Origin: Lycium barbarum
Taxonomy: Eukaryota > Streptophyta > Magnoliopsida > Solanales > Solanaceae
Assembly (NCBI RefSeq): GCF_019175385.1
Contig: NC_083339.1
Location: 114,871,601 to 114,935,600 of the forward strand
Length of the DNA: 64,000 nt
Direction: 5' to 3'
The position numbers were made by a program, and so were the translations under genes. Positions 32,923 through 45,571 of the stretch are shown one piece after another (position 1 is the stretch's first letter; each line of letters opens with the position of its first letter). Below the pieces are notes generated by a model. It was given only the letters and a program-made list of their open reading frames with translations, did not search any database and was not told the DNA's origin.

Positions 32923-35381
32923 AAGAGCTAAGTTTACAGATGTACACTATGCCTTTGGTGAAAAATCAAAGGAAAATTCAGCATATAACAGAGAGAACAC
33001 AAGCATTCTGCTGCTTGCTTTATTTCCCTCGCGTATCTACTAGAAATTTCTACATTTTCTTGTTATTATTTCCTCTTAACCTAATTTAATCATGTAGTCA
33101 CAAGCCAATCACAGAAGTCCCTGTTCCAAATGAGAAAATCATCATTATTCTGACATGAGATTAGATCAGAACGGCTATAGGTAGTATAGCATATAACAGA
33201 TACGAAACTAATTGAAAATATAAATAGGTTATTGCCATTCATCTTTCAGAAACTTGCACATAGGTAGCGGAACACTTGGCCAGAGTGATCCCAGGGGCGT
33301 AGCAATGTATGTCAAAGGGTGGTCAGTCGAACGAGAAGTACTTCACACCGTAGATTACTACATAATTATGATAAAGGGACTAAAAGCACATAAATCAAAA
33401 ATCCTGAAGAACCACTCAAAATATTATCTACGTAACAATGTCATTTTGTAATTAAATTAATAGGAACTATCCCTTCTTACTGATAGAAACATATCTTGGC
33501 CTTTTTGATGGTTTTCTTGACCTCATAGAAAGAATTAGGTTTATGTATAGACTATCCTGAAGCAATACACCAATGTTAAAGGATTTAGCTCTTCCCTAAC
33601 TCCAAGACATTTAACAATTGACTGACTATCTATAACTCTGAATAATTGGTTTATGCATGATACAAATTACGAATATCAACAATTACAGAGCATTTGGCTG
33701 CAGTTTCTTTTGCTTAAATGAGAAAAGCAAGTACTAAAACGAAAATGAAATAGTCCAGACACTATTCAGCTCAGAATCACACTGGAAGATGGACTTTTAA
33801 AGTAGCTACTATACAGCAAAATGTGTAGTTCAAAGGCAACTACCACGGTACTGAATACAGATATACATCACCACCCAGACTAGTACATTTCTATATGTTA
33901 CAACACAATGCACTTTGACTGTTATTCATGCAGATATATCCACATGTTTGTGTTTACTGCATTAGCTAAAGGCCTTTGTACTTACCGCAAATCCATAGGC
34001 TATAGTGAACGAAAAGATACAAGAAATCTATTGTGTTTAGTATACTAATCTTATCAAATAGAGTTATCATTTACTTAAAAACCAAAAATATTTATCGTGA
34101 AGAATATTAAATTAAAAGCTTTCATGTGGATTTTTTTTTCTAATTATCCAATTTGTGAATTTCAAACTTTACATATCACGCAGGTGACATGTAGTGAAGT
34201 TGTTGTACAATTTAAAATATGTTGGACCAGTCCTAGAACTACTTTTTTACAACCGTGGTTTCCGAACCAGCTTGCGTGCACCTCAACTAATTTAACGAGC
34301 ACAGGTACCGGGTAATTCAGTCCACTAGTGCTTGGAAAAATGGGAAGAAATTACCAAACACACCACTAAACTAAGAAATTTCAGCAAAAAATAGTTGCAG
34401 GTATCATTATCCCAAAAAAAAAAAAATCACCAAATAATACTAGCAGACTCCTTGGTTATAGCTAATAGATCTCTGTTAATACAATATTGAATCACCTTCG
34501 ACAACAATTTCAATCCGTAATATCCACGATAATCAAACAATTATTTCAAAAGCGCATTAACAAAGGTCGATTTCAAACAAAATTGTTCAAGCAATGCTAC
34601 ACACGAAGCAAATCAAAAATGAAAGGTCTCACTGATTACACTGAAAAATTGGAATCTGAAAATCGCACAGTACCTTTATCGACAATATCTCAGCAACAGA
34701 AGAAGCAATTTCTTCGAAACCAACGAACTTAGATACGAAAATGAAAACACAAAATCAGTGATTTACAACGAGCTTATCATCACTGATTCTACTGAGAGTT
34801 TCAGTATAGAAAAAACACAAGTATGCAGAAAAAATCCACATGCAAGATGAAATAAAGCTTACAATTTGTAGAGCAAAATCAAAGAATGAGGAAGAAGAAT
34901 ACCTTAGATCAGTAGAAACTTGAAGAACTCAAGCGATTTTCAACATTGATTTTTAGATTTACAACCTTACATTTTTTAAAGAACTCAGCGATTTGGGGAA
35001 ATTTTAGAGAGAGAAAGAGAGTGAGTGTGGGAGTGAAGAAAGTTCTGGGTTTGGAGGCTGCGTTGTTCTAGAAGATGATGAACAGATCGTGGAGGCTGCG
35101 TTATTGTAGAAGAAATGAGGAACAAATCGTGAATTTTAGGGCTTTAGGTGAGAGGGCAGTTTGGGAATTAATATAAAATATAAGGGACATAAAAGTAATT
35201 TCTATGGTCAACGAAAATGGCTTTAAGCCCTCCAAAAAAAAAGTTAGGATTCCCAACTTTTCATTTTTGGGTGACTTTAAGCACTTTATGGCTTAAAATA
35301 AGCACTTTAAGTTGGTAGCCAAACACTACAATAAGCTAAAAAGGGCTTATAAGTTGGTTTGCCTATCCAAACGGGCTCTTA

Positions 35382-36660
35382 AAATAGATGATTATGAGAT
35401 AGAAACATTAGCATTGGTAGATTCAGGATGCACAAAGTGCATAATAAACAAAAGAATAGTTCCACCTAATTTAATAAAAATTCTAGAAAAACCAATTGCA
35501 GCCACGCAAATGGATGGAACACATAACATATATAGACATTATGTTCATAAGGCCTACATTAGCTTTATAAATACATGTTCAGAATTTTATAAACCAAGCT
35601 ATAAAATGGACAAGATATGGGTAAGAGACCTTAATATCAATGTAGATTTTGTCACAGGATTAGACTTTATGTTACATAATAATGGCAGTTGTATGATTAC
35701 AATAGATGGAGTAATTTTCTTAAAAAATATTACTCATACACCGGTACAAATTCTTAAAACTGAAACTAGAATCCGTCATAAGAAGATCCCTACCACAGAC
35801 CGAAGCAACCTGCAAAAGAAAGAAGATAGTTGTTGTAAAGAATGTCAAGAAAATAATACATGTTGTAAAGATAAGCCAGAAATAAAAAATCTAACTCTAG
35901 AAGAAGAAGAAATTTTAGGAGAAGAGGATTCGTTAGAAAAAAATTATACTTTAATAGACATAGAAACAGAGTTATATAATTTTAAAAGAGTAATAGAAAG
36001 AATAGGAGTAATAAAGAATCAAAAAGACCTAGATAATATAATAAAAATACTAGATGAAATAGAAATTATAGGAGAAAAACCATTAAAACATTGGAAAAAT
36101 AATAGGATTGTATGTAAATTAGATATAATAAATCCAGACTATATAATTAAAACATCTTCGATTGAAGCAACAAATCAAGATGTAGAAGATTTTAAAGTAC
36201 AAATAAAAAAATTATTGGATTTAGGAGTAATACGGAGATCTACTTCTAAACATAGATCTGCAGCATTTATGGTAAGAAATCATAGCGAAATAGTAAGAGG
36301 AAAAGCGAGAATGGTAATAAACTATAAAAGACTTAATGATAATACTAGGACAGATGGATATATAAGTTACCAGACAAAACAGAATTAATAAATAGAATAC
36401 AAAGAAAGAAAATATTTTAGTAAATTTGATTGTAAATCAGGATATTGGCAGGTACGAATGCATGAAGAAAACATAGAATGGACTGCATTCACCTGTCCTG
36501 AAGGACATTTTGAATGGTTAGTGATGCCATTTGGATTAAAGACAGCTCCACCAATTTTCCAAAGAAAAATGGATAGTATATTTGGAGAATACAAAAGGTT
36601 TGTATTAGTATATGTAGATGATATACTAGTATTTTGTAGAGAATTAAAGAACACTTAGGA
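35382..36660 (+). pseudogene. Pararetrovirus protease and reverse transcriptase
   Basis: The frame continues from 30808-31138 across the Harbinger element. A retropepsin motif LALVDSGCTKC at about 35410-35445 (catalytic Asp-Ser-Gly) is followed by a Cys-rich patch (about 35830-35870) and the RT: 'GKARMVINYKRLN', then 'KFDCKSGYWQVR', 'WTAFTCPEGHFEWLVMPFGL' and 'VLVYVDDILVF', with the YVDD active site near 36610. The style is caulimovirid, not Ty3. Versus the second copy at 39854-40243 it has a 2-bp insertion near 36360 and a 1-bp insertion near 36415, which together restore the frame. It is a dead endogenous copy. Confidence 0.85.
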
Positions 36661-37408
36661 CATTTACAAACGGTATTTAGACTATTTATAGAAAATGGAA
36701 TAATAATTAGTAAGAAAAAAATGGAATTATGTAAAACTTATATAAACTTTTTAGGAGTAAACTAGGAGAGGGTAAAATAAAGTTACAACCTCAATTAGCC
36801 AAAAAGCTTTAGAAATGCCAGATAAGTTAGACAATGTTAAGGAATTACAAAAAAAATTAGGAATAGTCAATTATGCTAGAAATTTTATAAAAGATTTAGA
36901 AAAAATAGCGGGACCATTGTATTCAAAGACTGGATCTAATGGTCAAAAACACTTTAATACTGAAGACATTAAATTAGTACAAAGAATTAAAGAAAAAATA
37001 AAAAACATTCCCGATTTAAACATGCCTCTAGAAACAGACTATTTAATTATAGAAACAGACGGCAGTTTTGAAGGATGGGGAGTAGTACTAAAAGCAAAAC
37101 CCAATAAATACAGTAATAAAAATGAAGAAAAGATATGTGCTTATCAAAGTGGTAAGTACCGAGAAAAAGGAAATATGAGTAGTATAGACGCCGAAATTTT
37201 AGCTGTAATATATGGCTTAAATAGTTTTAGACTATATATACTAAATAAACCAGAAATATTGGTAAGAACAGACTGTGAAACTATAGTCAAATTCTATCAA
37301 AAATTTAATGATAAAAGTAGCAGTAGACGAAGATGGTTAAACTTTATGGATACTATTTCAATTTATAATTTAACATTCGAACATATAAAGGAAAAGATAA
37401 TAATCTAG
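36661..37408 (+). pseudogene. Pararetrovirus RT thumb and RNase H
   Basis: 36661-36814 is the RT C-terminus with stops (near 36656 and 36808). The open block 36815-37408 is an RNase H domain: 'LIIETDGSFEGWGVVLK' (first Asp), 'SSIDAEILAVIYGLN' (Glu) and 'LVRTDCETIVKFYQK' (second Asp). The acidic residues are intact. The block ends with a frameshift about 40 bp before the next gene. Confidence 0.85.
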
Positions 37409-37454
37409 CAGACCAATTAAGTAGATTAAAAATCACATCTAACTGATTTTCTAT

Positions 37455-38703
37455 TTGAACAGCATGAGACCATCAAGTTCTCAGACAGCAGACAAGGGAA
37501 AAGGCATAGCCTCAACCCAAGACACTTACAGACAAAAGGTATTAGGTAATCTTCATTTTAGACCTACATCTGCATTAGACAAAAACGCCTTAGAAAGAAT
37601 ACATTTTGGAACCAATAATTTAGTAATTTTTCCGCCATCTAATTTAACTTTTAGGTATTACCAGAATATGTAATAGACAAACAACAGACATGTTTAGTAG
37701 ATAATTTATGGATATCACATAACAGAAAAGACGCGAGTCATTTCGTAGCCACTCTAAATGCACTCTGTCAGTATTTTACAGACAAAAATCTAGATAAGAA
37801 ATTTAAATTTTATGTTGTAATCCATGGTAGAACTAATGGTATTTTTCAGACCTGGATAGAAGTTTTAGATTCTATTAAAGACATAAGAAAACCTCTTTTT
37901 AAAGGCTTTAATGATTTCACTGAGGCATTAGACTATGCTAGAGGAGTGTTGGGTCCAAACTACTATATTTCTCCAGCTCTCAGACAAAATCCAGATAGAA
38001 CCCCTCAGTACAATATACAAAAAGACACAGACAAAGTGATTTTTTGCGATCACTGCTCTACTATGACTGAGACCGTCAGAAGACTTAACCAGCAGAAAGA
38101 GACACTCATCCAAGAAAAAATGAAACTCTTGGAACACGCAAGACTGTTGGAACAAAGACTACAAGCAGTTAAGTTCGAATTAGCACAATCCCAGAGTTCT
38201 CCATCTCAGAAAAAAATGGATGAGACGAGTGTGCATTCCCCAATGAATGCAAATAGATCCACTGTATCGGATAAAGATACAGCTAGTCCGGTTCAAACGG
38301 TAGCCGGTAAAGACTCATCAAATCCGTTAATGGCTGTCACTTTGAAGATGAGGGATGTTCATCTCTCCAGACAAGGCAAAGATTACCAAAGACACTGATG
38401 CAAGGAGCTACTTCTACCAAGAAAAGTATACTTGCAAAAAAGAAAACAAATGACAACATAGAAAGTATAGTTAAAGAGACTTTGGAAAGATTTTTCCAAA
38501 CAAAAGCAGAACAAGACAAGCATATAATCAAGAACCCGAGTCCAGAATTATCTCCAAGTCCAAGGATGTCTCCAGTCCATAGTTTAGAAGAAGGAGATAT
38601 GGTAAATTTCCAGAATAGTGCATTTCAAGATTCACAAGACCCAAACGACTACGATTCGGGAATGAGTTTTGATTCTATTGCACTACATAATTTAGACACA
38701 TAA
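37455..38703 (+). pseudogene. Pararetrovirus transactivator/inclusion-body-like gene
   Basis: Starts at the ATG at 37455 or 37464. The first block 37455-37673 is broken by a frameshift near 37650; homology resumes through 37655-38398 with 'FYVVIHGRTNGIFQTWIEVL' and 'IRKPLFKGFNDFTEALDYA', the RNase-H-fold module of caulimovirid P6/TAV proteins, then a CDHC motif and a coiled coil ('RLNQQKETLIQEKMKLLEHA'). A last block 38398-38703 overlaps the stop by one base (TGATG) and is Ser/Pro- and acid-rich; it may be the shifted C-terminus. TAV allows reinitiation on the polycistronic RNA and builds inclusion bodies. Position after pol and before the promoter fits the genome order. Confidence 0.75.
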
Positions 38704-38717
38704 TATATATATATATA

Positions 38718-38759
<42 letters not shown>

Positions 38760-38762
38760 TGT
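38703..38762. repeat. (TA)n-(GT)n microsatellite
   Basis: TA repeats followed by about 15 GT units, between the transactivator stop and the promoter region. Confidence 0.97.
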
Positions 38763-38939
38763 ATAAAATAATCAGACAGAAGTAGCGGAGGAAATAGTTA
38801 TGATGAGACAAAGGCTGAAAGATTCGTTGAACAAAAGCAACGGCTATAAGACATTTGCAGAAAAGGAAAGCTTTATTAAAAAGCAACTTTAATAAAGCAG
38901 CCACAGTAAATGGACAGATCAGCTAACAGACAAGTAAAT

Positions 38940-39240
38940 AAAGTTTTCTTTTGAAAAAGTTCACGTGACGATGGGGCCCAAAGAGCACCCGACTGAACTC
39001 AAAAGATTCTTCAACATTTTGAAATCCGAAGTTGAAGTCCTCCAGACACCTATAAATAGCAGCATTTGTGAAGAAAATTTCCAACAAGAGCATCAACCAC
39101 CTCTCTCTAGAAAATTTCCATATTCCCCTTCTCTTTCATCAAATGCTCCAATCCCTTGCCCAGTCAAAAACCTGTGTAATATAAACCCCTATTGTAAATC
39201 AGTATTAAATTTTTAATAACTACCCCCTAGTGTGAAATAG
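38940..39240 (+). promoter_or_regulatory. Pararetrovirus pregenomic promoter and leader start
   Basis: CACGTG at 38962-38967 (G-box) runs straight into TGACG, an as-1-like half site. A TATA box CCTATAAATAGC lies at 39049-39060, about 90 bp downstream. The pregenomic start would fall near 39085. This placement, directly after the transactivator gene, matches the 35S-type promoter of caulimovirids. Whether it still works is unknown. Confidence 0.65.
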
Positions 39241-39850
39241 TTTTTTTTGGGGTTCCCCGAAAGGGAAACCTCTCTTCTTCTTCAAACCATGTAAGTTTAT
39301 TTACTATGTTTTCTGTACTAATCTCCCTATTATGTAAATTATTTTGTGATTATTATGTTTAAGTAATTAACTTCCTTATCATCATGAATTTGTTATTCTT
39401 AGTATATGGTTATTCTCTTAACTTCTTAATAACCTCGATGGATTAACCTGTAAATTCCTAGGTTTTAAAGAGGCCGTTTTAATGTCCAAATAATAAAGGA
39501 CGATGTTGGTCGTGGTTACCGAGGTGTGGTTAAACAAAGACTGCTATTAAGAACAAAAGTTAAGAGAAAGAGATGAACAGTATAACAAGATTCGTGGCTG
39601 GACAAAGTCCAGATTAAGACTAAAAAAAAACATTACTGTTCATAGTACTGTTCGTAAAATATATATATATATATATAATTTGGGAGATAGACAGAAAATT
39701 AATTATAACTACATGATAAGAAGAAATATAGGAGTGAGGAAGTACCGAGTAGGATTGTTAAAAAATTTATTTGAAAACAATATTAATTTCCTGCTTTATC
39801 CTTTGAACTTTTCTTATTGAAAAATTTACTACCCCCACGGTGGGCGCCAA
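39241..39850. other. Probable pararetrovirus leader, no gene
   Basis: AT-rich, with many stops and a (TA)n at 39659-39678. It follows the promoter and ends at a sharp join, 'cggtgggcgccaa', before the duplicated RT segment. Confidence 0.4.
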
Positions 39851-39853
39851 ATA

Positions 39854-40243
39854 GAAATTATAGGAGAAAAATCATTAAACATAGGAAAAATAATAGGATT
39901 GTATGTAAATTAGATATAATAAATCCAGACTATATAATTAAAACAGCTTCGATTGAAGCAACAAAACAAGATGTAGAAGATTTTAAAGTACAAATAAAAG
40001 AATTATTAAATTTAGGAGTAATACGGAGATTTACTTCTAAACTTAGATCTGCAGCATTTATGGTCAGAAATCATAGCGAAATAGTAAGAAGAAAAGCGAG
40101 AATGGTCATAAACTATAAAAAACTTAATGATAATACTAGGACAGATGGATATAAGTTACCAGACAAAACAGAGTTAATAAATAGAATACAAGGAAAGAAA
40201 ATATTTAGTAAATTTGATTGTAAATCAGGATATTGGCAGGTAC
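39854..40243 (+). pseudogene. Second pararetrovirus RT fragment
   Basis: Nearly identical to 36060-36453. It contains 'GVIRRFTSKLRSAAFMVRNH', 'ARMVINYKKLN' and 'KFDCKSGYWQVR' in one open frame (39817-40245), lacking the two small insertions present in the first copy. It stops at 40243, before the YVDD motif, where it joins LTR sequence. Upstream it joins leader sequence, not protease, so it is a rearranged duplicate. Confidence 0.85.
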
Positions 40244-40924
40244 GAATATATATATGTATGTATGTATGGGATATGGGGAAAGGTGAGGCGTTATATGCGC
40301 ATAATCACCTGATCAGTTGGTATATTATGAATGTATTTATTTTAAAAGAAAGATAAGCATGCATGGTACCCACCTTAAGAGGCAGTCAAATGTACTGGTT
40401 ATCCTTATCTCATGTTATGTTCCATATCTCTTGTTATGTTGTTATTCATGCCTTACATACTCAGTACATTATTCGTACTAACGTCCTTTCTTGTGGATGC
40501 TGCATTTATACCCGCCGGTAGACAAGTAAACGGATCTGATCCTTAGGAGCTCCATCAGCGGAATCTCAAAAGCGCTCCAGTTGTTCGGAGCTGCAGTTAT
40601 TGGTACTACTCTTTTGTATACATATACTTAGGTACGGCAGAGTCTTGTCCCGTCCTTATGGATTCATGTATCCTATTTAGAGGCTCATAGACAAATATAT
40701 GTAGCTAGATGCTCTTTAACTTTAACAGTTCTTATTATTGTATAATATTTTTGTAGTTTTGTTGGCTTATGCTTATGGACATCGTTGTTGATGACTGTAT
40801 TAAGTATGATATTCACGAGTTATCTATGTGGTCCAACTCGAAATGCTTATGGAATATTAGACCAGAGGTGCTCGGTAGGCTAGTACCGGGTACCCATCAT
40901 AGGCCCTCTAGTTGGGTCGTGACA
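40244..40924 (+). mobile_element. LTR 3' portion, plus strand
   Basis: Begins in (TATG)n and 'aggtgaggcgttatatgcgc', which is the reverse complement of 20590-20620 in the solo LTR. It continues through the TTACATACTCAGTACATT box (40453) and ends 'gttgggtcgtgaca' at 40924. The 5' part of the LTR is missing, lost at the join with the RT fragment. Confidence 0.75.
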
Positions 40925-41100
40925 GCCCCCAGGGTGGTGCCCGTGAGAACCCCCGTGGGCAAAGATTCGGGTCCCATCTGTCTGTAGGGCAAAGATTCAG
41001 GACGAGTGGCACTTAGACTTCACGAGTCACCTTGGGTTGTGCTAGTGAGACGTCGATACTTTCGTCCGGAGTACATGGGTACATATCATTGCATTACGTT
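40925..41100. other. Short spacer between two LTRs
   Basis: Contains two copies of 'gggcaaagattc' (40958 and 40988) and no frame or primer site. Confidence 0.4.
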
Positions 41101-43712
41101 TGTCACACCCCAGTCCTGATAGGGCATGATGGGCACCCGACCCTTTACTTAGAGCTGAGCGAACTCGCTGGTTCTCGTTATATTCATAATCTCACTGGAT
41201 TCTTAAATCACGAAATGAAATGCATAATGAAAGCTTTTCAAAAACATTATTTTCGTCTTTCTCAAATCAAGTAAAATCTGTAATTATATGAAATTTGTAA
41301 CATAATGCATAATGATACATCGGCTTGCAGAGCCGCTTGCAAGACTGACATGCTATATACGTGACTCTGTCTACAAAGTCTCTAACATAAATCAATATAC
41401 CATAACATAGATACTCTGACTCGGCAACACTCCGGAAGGAAATGGAGCTCGCCAATCCAGCTGGAACATCTTCTAGCAATATCCTCTACTCATCTATATA
41501 CACCTGCGTGGCATGAAACGTAACGTCCACAAGAAGGGACGTCAGTACGAGCAATGTACTGAGTATGTAAGGCATGAACAGTGACATAGTAAGAAATACC
41601 GAACATGGAAAATAATATAATGGACGTATGGGGATAAAGTAATATAAAAGACATCAACTTGTGCCTCTGAATGCCCTTTTAAGGCGAATGTCGTGCATAC
41701 TTAGCTTATTAAGAACTTTTCCATACATATCCATATATAACATACATATATATGCATTTACATACACTTACATTTACTATACATACATCTGTCATATCCG
41801 TTCCCGGCCCTTTCGGGACTCGGTGTTATCCATACCCGGCCCTTTCGGGACTCGGTGTTATCCGTACTCGGCCCTTGCGGGACTCGATGTTATGCCCAAC
41901 TGATCAGTAGGATGCAATGCATACATACATACATACATATACATAAAAATACATAAATGAAATCAACGTCATCATTAGCATTACCATTATCATCATATCA
42001 ATCCTTGAAGGATCAACTATCGCATGATGAAATCGATGATGTCACGGGAGTCTCGAGAATCATGAACTGAGGTAGCACTGGAGATAGAATCGTTATCATC
42101 GCTATATTTCACCTCGAAGGAACGAGTAACATGAGGTGAGACTATCAACAATTAGTACGGTTAAGGGATTCATGGAATGGCTCAATAATCACATAATGCC
42201 CTCAAATAATAGCTTCGGAATTTCAAAGAAGAGAGTCATCATCATCGTCACAATCATCATAGAACATATTCCATTTAACCTGATGAAAGGCTTTAAGAGT
42301 CATGAACTTCGAGCTTTTGAAAACAAGGCGGTTATGGAAACATTTATGGAATCATAACATAGGAATCATACCTTTGAAAGAAAGGGACGAGCCTTAACAT
42401 ACCTGTTCGACCTCCTATTAGCTACGCTTATTCGTCCGAGCTCGCAAGTTTACATTTAAGAGGAGTTATACTAACGTTAGACGCTTTATTGCACAGTTGT
42501 TCCAAGTTTCAAATCAAACTATTCTATATTCTGCTGAAAATCGGGCAGCATCTCCCCTGTTTATATGTCTAGCCCAAAATTACAATTCAGCAACCAATCA
42601 ACAACAACAACAATACCAACATCAACAACACTATTATCCATACCAATATATTCCATAAACATCCCACACGATGTTTTTCAACATACAACAACAATATACA
42701 CTTCCTTTCATCCCAATCAAGGAGTATAATCTCATCAACACACCAACAATATTAGATACCATCTCTATACATATAAATCATCCCGGCCACAACATGTTCA
42801 AAACAACCCATAAACACAACAACTACAACACAACACTTTATGACCTTTCCCCCATAACTATTTTTCACTTTCTAGGCTTGCTAAACTTCAAATAAACTCA
42901 ACATAAGAGATAGGATGAATAACATACCTTATACTTGAAGAAACTCAGCCACATCAACTTTCTCCAACACCAAACTTAAGTAGAAGCAAGAACAATCACC
43001 TTTCATGGACTAGTTTGGTGTAATCTTGTTAAATTCTTGATTTAATGGGATATAATGTTTGGGGGATGTGTTGAGAAACTTCTAGGACTTTTTAGAATGT
43101 AACTTGCTAAAAAAAATGGAGTTGATGGGGGTATTTATACCCCTCCTAAGTCGGTTCCACCGACATTCTCAAGTGGGGCCCGCGGAAGCCATTTGGCAGC
43201 TTGGAGTCTTGATCTTAAAATGGCCATAACTTTTGATCCCGATATTGTGTGAGGGCCCACGACCTATGGTTGGAAAGATCTTTCAATTATCTACAACTTC
43301 CATTCTTGGCGTTTTTCCAAATTCCAAACTTATAATGTTGTTTTGGCCCCTCCCAATTAGATCATCCGAAAACATATCCTTAAATCATCCTTTTGGAGGG
43401 CTTATGCCCATATTTGGCTTAAGGGTCCTTCTTAAGATATGCTCAACTTCCCATGAACTACTCATATCACTTTTCATATGTCCTTTACAAAATCCCGACA
43501 TGTGGACCCCACCTTAACTTATGGTTACGAGGGCTATCATCAAGTAACGTGTTAACTGATTTACTCCATACCGTCTCCAAATGTCATATATATATATTCT
43601 TATACTTAGATAATATAATCTTCATCCCTAATCCTTGTATAACTTTGCTCTCCCTTGAGCTCATATAAGCCGTCTACAGTCTTAGTAACGCAAAATTTTC
43701 CAGGGTGTAACA
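41101..43712 (-). repeat. 3' LTR (2,612 bp)
   Basis: TGTCACACCCC at 41101 to GTGTAACA at 43712. It has repeats of 'cggccctttcgggactcgg' at 41805-41890, a minus-strand TATA-like 'ggtatttatac' complement at 43126-43135, and the family hairpin region around 42000-42150. Confidence 0.9.
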
Positions 43713-43728
43713 TCCTTCCCCCCTTAGA
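43713..43728 (-). other. Polypurine tract
   Basis: On the minus strand 'ctaaggggggaagga' abuts the 3' LTR start TGTTACACC. Confidence 0.85.
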
Positions 43729-45242
43729 AACATTCGTCCTCGAATGTTTAAACTAGTCTCGTACTCTGTCCATGATCCCATTCTTTGGTACATCCCTTTA
43801 TCGAATCATTCTTCTCGTTATCCTATCGCATTTAATCGTACCATCACCATAAGAGGTCTTCATTGGTTATTTACTCACTCCTTGCTAAGCTTACTTCTAT
43901 CCTTCTCGTAATCTTGTCGTCCATTCCTCGACTTTAACCTGTTTAAATCCGCTCATACCCTTCATAGCCTTCTACTGAATTTACTAACAGCATAGGTTTA
44001 CAAACCTTTGTCTACTCTTGCAGCTAGTCTCTTTGCTTTTGAAACTCATAAGTCGAAAAACATGCTTCTGAAGAAATCACTAACATGCCTGGATACCGAA
44101 CCACATCGCTTCTGGCCTCTTAATTGAGGTCTGAACCAATTATGGCCTCATGTACTCCAATAGCTCATATTTTTCTCATTTTTACCTTACTGACCTTTAA
44201 ATCTCATAACTTGCCTCTTAATACTCTCGTAACCCTCACTCTGCAATTGTGTTAACTCTCTAACTAGTCGTAGCTCTGCTCAACGTAATCATCTCTGCAT
44301 CAATGGAAAATAAAAGTTCTGACTCTACTTCGTTTTACCGAAAACTTCCGATTTGTAGGAACGAAGTAACCCCAATTCACTAATCTAACTTATAGAAAAT
44401 CACCTTAATATCTCCAACATCTTAAAGTATAACAGGAACAACCCGTATCTTTTTGACATCCTTTAACTCAACCTTAACATATAATCAATTCCATAATCCT
44501 TTCTATAAATCATTCCTTTTGAGTTAGTCGTGAAAACCTTCTTTTTATATTAATCCACAGCAGAACTCATTTGTCGACTTTCCCTGAATCCCCCAATAGA
44601 CCTTGTTCCTACTAAACCTCGAATGTAACCCATTTTAATCCTTCGGACTACTAATCGTCTTCCTCATAATCATTCTTCATGCCATGCCAAATCCATAACT
44701 CCTCTAAAGCAACACATCCCACTTATTGTCTATTTACGATATTTCCTTTCACGCTTCTTCCTGTTAGGTGTACCTAACTAAATGACCTGATTTTGAAAAA
44801 TTCTGGCAAAGTCTCCTTTACAATTCTTACTATCCAAAACCTGTATGCAGCAAATACCAACAATGCCTCACAGGGCATATATATATATATATATACGACA
44901 TATCCCAGCCACCCAGGGCTCCCAATTTCAGGTAAAAGAACAAATATATCAAAAATTACCTCATATATCACACCTCGAGATGTACCTGATCCTTTAGCGA
45001 TCTGCCCTGTTATATCTTCTTGTTTACCTTCCTTTTTCATTCTTCAGCTTTACACCTCAATCATACATGCAATATTCTTACCTTACCCGACATACATCCT
45101 TCGTGCCATTGCTTACCTTTGTACTGATTCATTCAATTGTCCAGTTCACAAACTTATGACTGAACTTATCATCAAGAGATACATTTAATCAATTCCTCTA
45201 CTTGTACTTACACTGACTTACCTCTATGTCAACCGATCCATT

Positions 45243-45245
<3 letters not shown>

Positions 45246-45290
<45 letters not shown>
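45246..45290. repeat. (TA)n microsatellite
   Basis: About 22 TA units in the element interior. Confidence 0.97.
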
Positions 45291-45291
<1 letters not shown>

Positions 45292-45557
45292 TGATAACAT
45301 AGCCTCAACGAAATGACTTACCTATGTGACTTCCCATATCATCACTCACTTTCTCCCGTCAATACTGTGCTTCTGCTGAGATCAAAGGTTAGTATAAAGA
45401 ATCTCATTTCCTATGACTTGGCTCTATCGCACGATCTTAGATGTGAAAGAAGAGTAACCATCCTTGACACCCCGTAGCCTCCTGTTTATAAATGTGTTCA
45501 CACCATAAACATGACCCTACTGGACATGACTTTGCAGACAACCCCTAGGACGAACTG

Positions 45558-45570
45558 CTCTGATACCAAT
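45558..45570 (-). promoter_or_regulatory. Primer-binding site of the coding-deficient chromovirus
   Basis: The minus strand reads ATTGGTATCAGAGC next to the 5' LTR end, the initiator tRNA-Met complement. Confidence 0.9.
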
Positions 45571-45571
45571 T

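Larger units (their letters stand above)
31139..35378. mobile_element. PIF/Harbinger DNA transposon, 4,240 bp
   Basis: Terminal inverted repeats begin GAGCCCGTTTGGAT at 31139 and end ATCCAAACGGGCTC at 35378. The 3-bp target duplication TTA lies at 31136-31138 and 35379-35381. It contains a Harbinger transposase exon on minus (32216-32692) and a cytochrome P450 fragment on plus. Its insertion splits the pararetrovirus frame; the two sides remain in the same frame across the insertion point. The region 33000-34900 has no recognisable gene; 34900-35150, with GA-rich repeats, may hold the transposase promoter. Confidence 0.93.

Noticed and set aside
32696..32947. Cys/Ala-rich minus-strand protein
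   Set aside because: It is the translation of a CAG-type simple repeat within the Harbinger element.
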